DNA of 64,000 nucleotides, taken from positions 62,001 through 126,000 of the forward strand of contig NZ_LQBQ01000001.1 in assembly GCF_001507595.1 (NCBI RefSeq), read 5' to 3'. The notes below the pieces were generated by a model, which worked only from the letters and a program-made list of their open reading frames with translations, did no database searches and was not told the origin of the DNA. The position numbers and the translations under genes are program-made. Each line of letters starts with the position of its first letter. Within the stretch, counting starts at the first letter, position 1. Origin of the DNA: Ruegeria marisrubri (lineage in GTDB: Bacteria; Pseudomonadota; Alphaproteobacteria; Rhodobacterales; Rhodobacteraceae). Positions 9,498 through 16,667 of this stretch are shown here, piece by piece.

Positions 9498-10142
9498 GGC
9501 GGTGTCAAAGGAACCCGGCTTGAGCAGGGTGGGGCGTTTCCGTAACCTCACGCCATGTCCAAACGATCCCCGTTTCGCTACGTCAAAACCAGCCCTGAGA
9601 TCATTCGCCTGGCGGTGATGCTCTAAATCCGGTTCCCGCTTTTGTTGCGCAACGCAGAGGATCTGCTCCACAGAAGTGGTGTTGATGTCAGCCACGAAGC
9701 CGTGCGGTTCGGGTGGCACCGGTTTGGGCAATTGTCTGCCGTCGAAATCAGAAAACGCTGGATCGAGGAAATGCAGACAAGCCGTTGGCGCTGGCATCTT
9801 GACGAGATGTTCGCGAAGATCAACGGCGAGCGCCATTACCTTAGGCGGGCCGTCGATCACGAGGGCGAGGTTCTGGAAAGCTTCGTCACGAAGACGTGTG
9901 ACAAAAAGGTTGCGCTGAAATTTCTAAAGAAAGCAATAAGAAGGCACGGCCGCCCCGAGGTGATCGTGACCGATGGACTCAGATCCCATGGCGCCGCACT
10001 GAAGGAAATCGGCGTAGCGGATCGCCAGGAAACGGGGCGCTGGTTGAACAACCGCGCCGAGAATTCACACCTACCATTCCGACGGCGAGAACGGGCGATG
10101 CTGCGCTTTCGGCGCATGTGTAAAACACACGACTTGATCTGA
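9498..10142 (+). pseudogene. IS6-family transposase remnant, copy 1
   Basis: A DDE transposase of the IS6 family (single-gene elements known for cointegrate formation). The frame starts at the ATG at 9555 (MSKRSPFRYVK), but a TAA interrupts it after LAVML where the family normally has LYIRFP. The rest runs in frame from 9627 to 10142 and keeps the catalytic residues: D in HLDEMF, D in VIVTDG and E in NRAENSH. Homology ends after FRRM, so about 40 C-terminal residues and the right end are missing. The left end near 9498 (GGCGGTGTCAAAGGAACC) resembles that of copy 2. Inactive. Confidence 0.82.
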
Positions 10143-10355
10143 CATTTCTGCTCTTTTGGAGACTGGTTCTCATCCGTCTGACAGTTCCGCGCCGGATGAT
10201 GGTCGGCCCGGTCATTAACAAAAAAACATGGCGTTTTTTTGCCATGTGTGGCTGGGATTGACCGATTGAATCCCAAAAAGGGCCTTGCTGAGGCGCGTGT
10301 GCCGGAACATTGTCGGGGTAGACTTGTGTCCACACAAGGCAGGTAAAGCAGTATC
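10143..10355. other. intergenic junction with a poly-T-loop hairpin
   Basis: The 213 bases between the broken transposase and the AAA+ gene. They contain a perfect 7-base stem ACATGGC (10226-10232) / GCCATGT (10241-10247) enclosing GTTTTTTT, preceded by a run of A. It could be a terminator shielding the AAA+ gene or the remains of an IS end. Two similar short segments, GATCTGACATTTC and CGTCTGACAGTTC, lie near 10136-10190 and may be debris of another element. No convincing open frame. Confidence 0.45.
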
Positions 10356-12323
10356 ATGTCGATGTATCAGTTCGAGCCCGAGGGCGACTCCGCTCAATTG
10401 TTTCAGCCTCCATCCTGGTTCGAGGAGTTGAGTTCGTCTCTGGTCTATTCGGATCACCTGGTTCTGTCCGGGAACATTCACGATCTCTACCCTTCCCCCT
10501 CCGCCCAAGGCCCCGCGTTTCTCGAGTTCGAGACGACGCTGTGGGAATTGCTGCGTGCAGGTGGTTGTCAGGCGCTTCTGAAATACGATCCGGTCAGTGG
10601 GCTTCGTATCCATCAGAGCGCGGGAGGCGGCGAGGAAGATGCGCTGAAAAGGGCGGGCCTGCCTTTCGGGAAATCGACGGTCAGCCTGTCAGAACTGAGC
10701 GACGCCCAGGCTGCCGTCGCGGACTTTTCGGAATTCCCGGTCGCATTGCTTTTGGACTATGCCTCGCACTTCCATGGACCGGACAGGGCGAGTTTGGACG
10801 ACTTCCTTGTCGCCATTGACAGCACCTCCCGTGCGCGTCGTGGGGCGGCTGCAGAGGGGCGAGTCAATCCGACGGTCTGGCTTGTCGATCATCCCGCCGA
10901 CCTGCCTGACTGGTTTGTCCTCAACAACGCGTGCTTGCGGGAAATCCAGCTGGAACTGCCCAATCTCGAGGACCGGTTTCGCTTCGGCCGCTATCTGGCC
11001 AAGAACCTTGGCTGGTTGGACGAGGTTCCCTCCGCCGATCAGGAAAGGTTTCTCCAGCAGTTTGCCCTCGAGTGCGACGGAAGGCCTCTTCTTGCTATGC
11101 AATCAATCGCGAAGGTCGCCCAGGCCGAAGGCTATGGCCTGACCCATATTTCCGACGCTGTGCGGGTCTTCCGGACGGGCACCCGGCGCAACCCGTGGAC
11201 ATCGCCGGTTCTTCGGCAGCGGATGAAAAATGCAAGCGCCATACTTGAATCCCGCATCAAGGGGCAGCCGCATGCGCTGGACAAGGCCCTCGATATTCTG
11301 GCCCGCTCGATACTGGGCCTATCCGGTGCGCAGTCCGGCGCGATGCACACGCGGCCGCGGGGAGCCTTGTTCCTTGTAGGGCCCACCGGCGTCGGAAAGA
11401 CCGAGCTCGCCAAGGCGATCACCGAACTCCTGTTCGGGGACGAGACCGCCTGCCACCGCTTCGACATGTCCGAATTCATGGAGGAGAACTCGGTCGCCAG
11501 GCTGATCGGTGCGCCACCGGGCCATCTGGGGCATGAAAAGGGCGGCCAGCTGATAAATGCCGCGAACCGGCGCCCCTTCAGCGTCTTTCTGTTCGATGAG
11601 GTCGAAAAGGCGCATCCCCGGGTTCTCGACCTCTTTCTGCAGATACTGGACGAAGGGCGGCTGACCGATTCCCGTGGCTCGACGGCCTATTTTTCCGAGG
11701 CGCTGATCATCTTCACATCCAATATCGGCATGATCCATGGGTCGAGGGCCACCAACATGGGGATGAACGTCCTTCCCTCGGATTCATATTTCGAACTTTC
11801 GCTGAAAATCAGACGAGCCGTTGAAGAGCATTTCCGCAACGACCTCAAGCGCCCCGAACTGCTTAACCGTATCGGCCAGAATGTCGTGGCATTCGATTTC
11901 CTCAAGCCGGACGGAATGGGGCAGATCTTCGATGCGATCCTGGAGAAGGTCCTGAAGGCCGTGAAGGCAGAGCACGGCATCAGCGTCACGCTGGGCTCCG
12001 AGGTGCGCGACACGCTCAAGCTGCTCTGCACACAGGACGTTTTTGACGGTGGCCGTGGCATCGCCAATCGGATCGAAACCCATTTCATCAATCCGCTGGC
12101 TAGGCAGCTGTTCCTCAGGGGTGCTGTGGAAGACCTTGTCGTGTCGGGCATCGAAACGTCGGATGACAAGACCGATCTGGTGGTTCAATACGAAACGACA
12201 GCCAGTGAAACCAAGGATTCTGCCGGTGCGCCGTCTCGTGCTTCGGGTACCATCCGGCCTGAACGCCCGCGGAGCCCGCTGCCTCCGAACGATCCGTGGC
12301 GGGCGCGTTCCGAAGGGGGTTGA
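10356..12323 (+). CDS. two-module AAA+ protein: degenerate N-terminal AAA domain plus ClpB/ClpA D2-type ATPase
   Basis: A 655-residue protein that I do not recognise as a named gene. The C-terminal half is a ClpA/ClpB second-ring (AAA_2) ATPase: Walker A GPTGVGKT at about 342-349, Walker B FLFDEVEKAH near 412, arginine finger in ELLNRI, then a D2-small-like lid. The N-terminal half (about 20-260) looks like an AAA fold with a Walker-B-like VALLLDYASHF near 130 and an LPNLEDRF segment, but has no Walker A lysine. It lacks the ClpB N domain and middle coiled coil and ends in a proline-rich tail. It stands alone between two IS6 remnants. A remodelling or conflict-type ATPase is plausible; substrate and partner are unknown. 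Confidence 0.75.
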   Translation: MSMYQFEPEGDSAQLFQPPSWFEELSSSLVYSDHLVLSGNIHDLYPSPSAQGPAFLEFETTLWELLRAGGCQALLKYDPVSGLRIHQSAGGGEEDALKRAGLPFGKSTVSLSELSDAQAAVADFSEFPVALLLDYASHFHGPDRASLDDFLVAIDSTSRARRGAAAEGRVNPTVWLVDHPADLPDWFVLNNACLREIQLELPNLEDRFRFGRYLAKNLGWLDEVPSADQERFLQQFALECDGRPLLAMQSIAKVAQAEGYGLTHISDAVRVFRTGTRRNPWTSPVLRQRMKNASAILESRIKGQPHALDKALDILARSILGLSGAQSGAMHTRPRGALFLVGPTGVGKTELAKAITELLFGDETACHRFDMSEFMEENSVARLIGAPPGHLGHEKGGQLINAANRRPFSVFLFDEVEKAHPRVLDLFLQILDEGRLTDSRGSTAYFSEALIIFTSNIGMIHGSRATNMGMNVLPSDSYFELSLKIRRAVEEHFRNDLKRPELLNRIGQNVVAFDFLKPDGMGQIFDAILEKVLKAVKAEHGISVTLGSEVRDTLKLLCTQDVFDGGRGIANRIETHFINPLARQLFLRGAVEDLVVSGIETSDDKTDLVVQYETTASETKDSAGAPSRASGTIRPERPRSPLPPNDPWRARSEGG

Positions 12324-12569
12324 GCCGGTCGATCGAGGAGATTGCCTCCACGTCCTCGATATTGGCGATCAGTTGCTTCGGCGCCGAGCGGTCCAGCGTG
12401 GTGCCGGAAAACGCGCAGACGTCGTAGCTGTCGCTCGGCCAGCCCGTCACCCTGAGCGAAGCCGGAAAACTCTAAACGGCGCTGGTCCAAAGATGGGTAT
12501 CGCTTTACAAACCCCAAGGACTCTCCGCGAGTTGGCGGAAACTTGGGGTTTAGGTCAGCTGCTCTCGCC
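12324..12569. other. non-coding debris with a 43-base palindromic element
   Basis: The 246 bases between the AAA+ gene and the second IS6 remnant. They contain a perfect 10-base inverted repeat AAACCCCAAG (12509-12518) / CTTGGGGTTT (12542-12551), with a nested TCCGC/GCGGA stem inside, so the whole 43-base block can fold. A minus-strand frame at about 12340-12450 looks protein-like but is cut at both ends. I take the stretch to be remains of insertion events, possibly including the AAA+ terminator. Confidence 0.45.
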
Positions 12570-12850
12570 GGCCTTGCCAGATAAACCGGCTTGAGACGGG
12601 GAAGGCGGTTTCGTAGCGCCCAGCCATGACCAAAAGATCCCCGTTGCGCTACTACATGACCAGGCCCGAGATCACCCGTCTGGAGGTCATGCTGTACGTT
12701 CGCTTTCCGCTCGCGTTGCGCAAGGTCGAGGATCTTCTGGTGGCACAGGTTCGGCCCGAAGTTCGCCGCTGAGATCCGGAAGCGCCGGATAGAGGGCATG
12801 TGCTCTAGCAAGTGGCGCTGGTATCTCGACGAGATGTTCGTGAACTGGCC
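12570..12850 (+). pseudogene. IS6-family transposase remnant, copy 2
   Basis: A second, different IS6-type transposase in the same orientation as copy 1. It opens at the ATG at 12626 (MTKRSPLRYYMTRPEITRL) and keeps the intact LYVRFPLALRKVEDLL. About 45 bases are then missing, so the family sequence HRFGPKFAAEIRKRR resumes in another frame. It stops abruptly after WRWYLDEMFVN near 12845, before the rest of the DDE domain. The left end (GGCCTTGCCAGATAAACCGG, near 12570) aligns with that of copy 1. Non-functional. Confidence 0.78.
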
Positions 12851-12983
12851 TGTCGCCGCAACAGTTCAGAGAACGCTCCTCGGGGCAGGGGCCTGGTCTG
12901 CCTAACTGAGTTGCCCGGCGTGATTGTCGATACATGTTCAGCCTCCGGCTATTCGGGGTAAAGGTTCCCCGGGGCTGGCACCA

Positions 12984-13291
12984 GAGCCGAACCTGCTTGT
13001 TTCTGGTCACGCCGTCGCCCCCTGTTACGGCGACACTGCCCCCTTCGAGTAACAGTTTGCGCCAACGATTCAGCAGATTGGGTGCCGCGCCATTGCGGCG
13101 GGCAACGGCAGAAAGGCTTTCGCCGTCAAACAGGGTTTCTTCCACGATCCGCAGCTTCTCAGCAGCAGACCAACAACGACGGCGGCCGCCATCGGCAATG
13201 ATCTTAATCTCGGACTTGAGCACTTGTCCAAGGCTGTCCTCAAGCCTCCTAGGTCAGGCCAAGGTGTCCGATCGAAACAGGGGCCAGTTCA
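12984..13291 (-). pseudogene. IS3-family OrfA remnant (IS2-like group)
   Basis: The first about 80 codons of an IS3-family OrfA, from a GTG at 13223. RRRCWSAAEKLRIVEETL and SLSAVARRNGAAPNLLNRW form the helix-turn-helix of this group. Homology ends after RNKQVR near 12985, where unrelated sequence continues the open frame, so the rest of OrfA and all of OrfB are gone. TGAACTGGCCCC on the minus strand at about 13291-13280 looks like the element's left inverted repeat. Confidence 0.75.
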
Positions 13292-13328
13292 CCGCGGTTG
13301 CGCCCGCTCGAATTACACGTGCGGATCT

Positions 13329-14846
13329 TTAGCCGACATTCTGGCCTCCGTGGAAAAGGCCGCGAAATGTGCGCTCTGTTCTGGGGCTGTTGAACCGAGC
13401 GAATTCGTCGATCACTTGGATGCGTTCTTCCGACTGGCGGGCACGCAGAGTGATGATCAAGGCCCCGACGCATTGAGCAATTTCCAGTTTCGCTGGCCCC
13501 TTCAGATTCTTCGCGAAGGCATGCAAACTTTCCTGTTGAACCGAGCAGTCGTTGAAGTCGCCCAAGTTGCCTTGCAATTTTTTCAATGGCTTGACCACCG
13601 ACTTGATCCGCTTTTTGGGAAAGACCGGCGCAAAGAACTCCAATAGGTAGCGCAGTTTCTTGCATTGAATGCGCAGTTTGTGAATTTCCCTGTCATCGGT
13701 ATCGGGGGCGGTGGTCGAGCCGAACTTGGCAATCTTGCGGTAGCGGTTCCAGATTTCGGCCGATGCGAATTCAAGCGCCGGCAGATCCGCATTCGGCCCG
13801 CGACCGAGTTTACTTGGCCTGGAAAACAGACCCTCCAGCGCCTCGATTTCGTTCAAGTAGCTTCTACTCTTCAGATGTTTGGTCAGACGTTTCCACTCGG
13901 CTTCGCGTTCTTTGGTGAGCAGGGCGATCAATTCATTCAGCCCGTGGTGGAACATGGGTGGCAGCACATCGAAAAGTTGTTCTTTCCCAAGAAGGAAGAC
14001 GTCCAGATCTCGCAACCTGCCAGTCCGATCCATCAGGGCCGAAAACCGTTCCTTGAGCGCCTGAGCGCGTTTTTGATCGTAGACGCCCTTGAAGAGACTG
14101 AGAACCGAGCGGATCTTGCGGAGCGCGATGCGATAGTCGTGGAGGTATTCGGTGTCCAGATCCGCGACAATGCCCGCTTCATTGGCTCGGGCAACCCGGA
14201 TGTATGCCCTTATTAGATGAGTGGCTAAGTCGCGGGCGGACTCGGCTTCGCCAACCGAAACCGTCGGCTTGGCGGTGTACGGGGAGCGCTGCGGGAAGAG
14301 TTGCCCATAGATATCAGCTTGCGCCAGGGGCACCCCCCCGCCGGCGATGACGGATTTTCGGAGTTGTGAAAGCGCCTTGCCGCAGCCTTGACCCCCCTGA
14401 AGAGACACGACCAGACCACGGCCCTTGGCCGACGCCAGGAGACGCAGATTGGCCGAGGCCCGTGTTTTACCCTTGTTGTCCTGAAGGGCAAGCGAGGCAT
14501 TCTGCATTTCACAGGCACCGATCTCCAGAAGACGGCGGAAAGGAGATACAACAGAAAGAGCATTTTTCAGAGGGCCGTCCGGCAGTTCGCCGACGAAGCC
14601 GACATCGCGAACGCCAGCCAAAGTCAGGGTAGGACCGCGCGCCGAAACCAATTCTAGCCCTTGGTCGGATCCAACAAGCAAAAGCCCGGCTTCACTCAGC
14701 GACTGATCAAAACTATCCAGAACCGAGATGTTCAGAAGATTTTCGTCCGGAAATAGCCTGGGCTTCAACTTTCCAAAAGTGGCCGCGGTCAAGCTGTCAG
14801 GTGATCCGTCCGGCAGGAAAAAGCAATCAACTCTTTTTCGGCTCAT
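13329..14846 (-). CDS. CHAD-domain protein with a degenerate CYTH-like N-terminal domain
   Basis: A 505-residue protein of the CYTH-CHAD type (as in YgiF). CHAD domains are histidine-rich helical bundles that bind polyphosphate. The CHAD part (about 207-490) shows its hallmarks: LHDYRIALRKIRS, RDLDVFLL, IHKLRIQCKKLRYLLEF and LQGNLGDFND. The N-terminal about 200 residues resemble a CYTH triphosphatase (SVLDSFDQSLSEAGLLL), but the ExExK signature is not recognisable, so catalysis is doubtful. It is in the accessory zone, with an IS3 remnant at its 3' side. A small open frame overlaps its start by ATGA. Confidence 0.85.
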   Translation of the reverse strand: MSRKRVDCFFLPDGSPDSLTAATFGKLKPRLFPDENLLNISVLDSFDQSLSEAGLLLVGSDQGLELVSARGPTLTLAGVRDVGFVGELPDGPLKNALSVVSPFRRLLEIGACEMQNASLALQDNKGKTRASANLRLLASAKGRGLVVSLQGGQGCGKALSQLRKSVIAGGGVPLAQADIYGQLFPQRSPYTAKPTVSVGEAESARDLATHLIRAYIRVARANEAGIVADLDTEYLHDYRIALRKIRSVLSLFKGVYDQKRAQALKERFSALMDRTGRLRDLDVFLLGKEQLFDVLPPMFHHGLNELIALLTKEREAEWKRLTKHLKSRSYLNEIEALEGLFSRPSKLGRGPNADLPALEFASAEIWNRYRKIAKFGSTTAPDTDDREIHKLRIQCKKLRYLLEFFAPVFPKKRIKSVVKPLKKLQGNLGDFNDCSVQQESLHAFAKNLKGPAKLEIAQCVGALIITLRARQSEERIQVIDEFARFNSPRTERTFRGLFHGGQNVG

Positions 14847-14953
14847 GTCGGGCCCTTCCGGGGCTTGTTCAGGTTGCCTTCGGTCAGTCTCTCAACACTG
14901 GCTCCAATGATCGTGCAGTCCTCGGTTTCGATATTTATGAATATTCTCAACAT
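14843..14953 (-). CDS. possible small protein upstream of and overlapping the CHAD gene
   Basis: A 36-codon frame from the ATG at 14953 whose stop overlaps the CHAD start as ATGA, the usual sign of coupled translation in this genome. The frame continues upstream to a GTG at 15034 (63 codons). No clear ribosome site precedes either start, and I recognise no family. It may be a leader peptide, a real small protein or chance. Confidence 0.25.
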   Translation of the reverse strand: MLRIFINIETEDCTIIGASVERLTEGNLNKPRKGPT

Positions 14954-15269
14954 GGTGGCGAGGATACGGGAGATCCCGATCGTGAACTCAATGCGCCGGA
15001 GGCTTCTTTTTGTCCTGATCCCAATGGATACCACAATGATTGCATGACGTCAGTTGCCGTGCGACGCGAACAGGGTCGGCGTGCTGGGCGTCAGGCCTGG
15101 GCGAGCGTTGGGATTGCGGCCCCATGCCTGACGAACTGCTCCGCATATCGCTGCGATGTGGATGATGGCAATTTGCCCTCTGGCGCGGCCCCGATATCCC
15201 TTGGCGCGTCAATTGCCGCGGCTTGCTTTGGATCAAGGCCGCTCTTCGAGCGCCCCGCCGGGATCACGG
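14954..15269. other. long intergenic stretch upstream of chrR 3' end and CHAD
   Basis: About 316 bases between the possible small ORF and the end of chrR. Both flanking genes point left, so this is downstream of chrR and upstream of the CHAD gene. It includes a TGACGTCA palindrome near 15045. I see no RNA gene, no terminator with a clear U-tract and no supportable gene. Confidence 0.4.
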
Positions 15270-15911
15270 TCAGATTCTGAAGATTGGTTGCAACAAGCGG
15301 GGAACAAAGCTGTGGAACCGCAGCCGCGCGTCAGTTGCGGCCAGACAAATGCAGGGCATGCCTTCTCCGGCCATCGGCGTGTGGTCCAGATCCGCGTCTG
15401 CAACTTCCACGTCGCCCACGCCAAAGCTGCCTGTCTCGTCGTGGAAGCTGCCCTGCAGCACCAAGGTCAGTTCCAGGCCGTTGTGCCCATGGTCAGGTAC
15501 CGCGCTGCCCGGCGGAATGTAGAGCAGGCGCACCGAGCCTTCGCTGTCGCTGTCCAATATCGTTTGGCGAATGCCGCCTCCCAGCGGCCTCCAGCGAGGG
15601 GGGCGACCCTTCAGTGCCTGCATGATTGGCGCAGGATAGATGCCCGCGGCGCCATGGGTTTGCGGTTCGGCCAAGGGCGGTGTGTCGAGCGCGGCCAGAG
15701 TTCGGGCCAAGAGCTCATAATTGTCCGACGAAGCGGGTGCCAGAGTGTCCAGTACCGCACCGCCAGCGAACTCTTCGGCCTCCAAGCGAGCGCGGCATTC
15801 GTCGCACATCGAGACGTGCGCTGCGACAACCAGAGAAAAGCTCTTGGGCAGGCTTCCCGATGCGTAGGCGCGGATCAAGCGCGGAGGGATATGGTGGGTG
15901 ATGTCGTTCAT
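15270..15911 (-). CDS. chrR: anti-sigma factor ChrR (zinc-binding, cupin C-terminal domain)
   Basis: Holds sigma-E inactive in the cytoplasm until singlet oxygen triggers its removal. The 213-residue protein has the zinc anti-sigma site H6, H32, C36, C39 (H-x3-C-x2-C) and a C-terminal cupin with H141, H143, E147 and H177. As I recall, these are the same positions reported as metal ligands in Rhodobacter sphaeroides ChrR. It overlaps the sigma gene by ATGA, so the pair is translated together at matched levels. Confidence 0.95.
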   Translation of the reverse strand: MNDITHHIPPRLIRAYASGSLPKSFSLVVAAHVSMCDECRARLEAEEFAGGAVLDTLAPASSDNYELLARTLAALDTPPLAEPQTHGAAGIYPAPIMQALKGRPPRWRPLGGGIRQTILDSDSEGSVRLLYIPPGSAVPDHGHNGLELTLVLQGSFHDETGSFGVGDVEVADADLDHTPMAGEGMPCICLAATDARLRFHSFVPRLLQPIFRI

Positions 15912-16474
15912 TGGGATCTCAGATCCTTCATTTCATGTCGCAGCTTTTCAAGAGCCAGTCGTATGCGAGACTTGATCGTCCCCAAGGGTAGGCCGGTATT
16001 GTCGCTGATCTCGCTGTGGCTGAGATCGCCCATATAGGCCTGAACGATCACTTCTCGCTGATCTGCTGAGAGGCTGTCCAAAGCCTGGCGCAGCTTTTGG
16101 GCCTCTTGGTTGAGTGTAATCTGTGAAGCGGCATCGTGATCCGGGGGCTCTTCGACCTTCAATGCTTCCGGTATGGGGCGCGAAGTGCGCCGGATTACGT
16201 CAATGTGGCAGTTGCGGGCGATCCGGTAGACCCAAGCCGAAGCGGTGGCTCGCCCCGGATCGAATTGTTCCGCCTTGTGCCAGACCTTCAGCATCGCATC
16301 CTGAATTATGTCATCGGCGGCGGCTCCCGTGCAGTTGCTTCGTGCCAGCATGGATCGCAGTCGCGGCGCGTAAAACTCGAACAGACGCACGAACGAAGCG
16401 CGGTCACGCTGGTCGCGAACGGCGATCAGCCAAATCGTCTGATCAGAGAGCCGGCTCTCCGCTTCAGTGTCCAT
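15908..16474 (-). CDS. rpoE: ECF sigma factor RpoE (singlet-oxygen response, ECF11 type)
   Basis: Directs RNA polymerase to the photo-oxidative stress regulon. In the 188-residue protein region 2 spans about 25-97 (AWVYRIARNCHIDVIRR) and region 4 about 131-180 (DSLSADQREVIVQAYMGDLS). I start at the ATG at 16474, which follows GGA 9 bases away, because the sigma-E-like promoter upstream would start transcription near 16560. That rules out the in-frame ATG at 16561 and the much longer open frame. Autoregulated through that promoter and inhibited by ChrR, the next gene. Confidence 0.93.
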   Translation of the reverse strand: MDTEAESRLSDQTIWLIAVRDQRDRASFVRLFEFYAPRLRSMLARSNCTGAAADDIIQDAMLKVWHKAEQFDPGRATASAWVYRIARNCHIDVIRRTSRPIPEALKVEEPPDHDAASQITLNQEAQKLRQALDSLSADQREVIVQAYMGDLSHSEISDNTGLPLGTIKSRIRLALEKLRHEMKDLRSQ

Positions 16475-16566
16475 TTCACTCGTTCCAACTGTGGCCCGCT
16501 TTGCGGCCTTCACCGGCTTTGGGCGACGGGTACGTATCCGATTTTCTTCTGCAACCAACATAACTC

Positions 16567-16596
16567 GATATACGCTGGCGAAAAGCTTTTGGATCA
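16567..16596 (-). promoter_or_regulatory. sigma-E-type promoter for rpoE-chrR
   Basis: On the minus strand TGATCC (16596-16591), an 18-base spacer and TATATC (16572-16567). The -35 and the spacing match the sigma-E consensus described for Rhodobacter (from memory). Predicted start near 16560, 85 bases before the chosen rpoE ATG. Confidence 0.8.
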
Positions 16597-16611
16597 CCGA
16601 AGCAAAAACAT

Positions 16612-16641
16612 TGATCCGCAATGGGGGGCGAAGCGTAAAAA
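16612..16641 (+). promoter_or_regulatory. sigma-E-type promoter for the divergent FAD-oxidoreductase operon
   Basis: TGATCC (16612-16617), an 18-base spacer and TAAAAA (16636-16641). Same -35 and same spacing as the opposite-facing promoter 15 bases away. Predicted start near 16648, about 20 bases before the ATG at 16668, which has its own AGGAG. Confidence 0.8.
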
Positions 16642-16667
16642 TGAGTAGACGTTTTTCAGGAGAAACC

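Noticed and set aside
12185-12811. Minus-strand frame of 208 codons over the AAA+ 3' end and the IS6 fragment
   Set aside because: Antisense to recognisable plus-strand IS6 and AAA+ sequence. Only a short middle part looks protein-like and it has no start or end of its own.
12687-13223. A full-length 178-residue gene starting with the IS3 OrfA segment
   Set aside because: Only the first about 80 residues resemble OrfA. The remainder is fused junk that runs antisense through the IS6 fragment, so it is annotated as a remnant.
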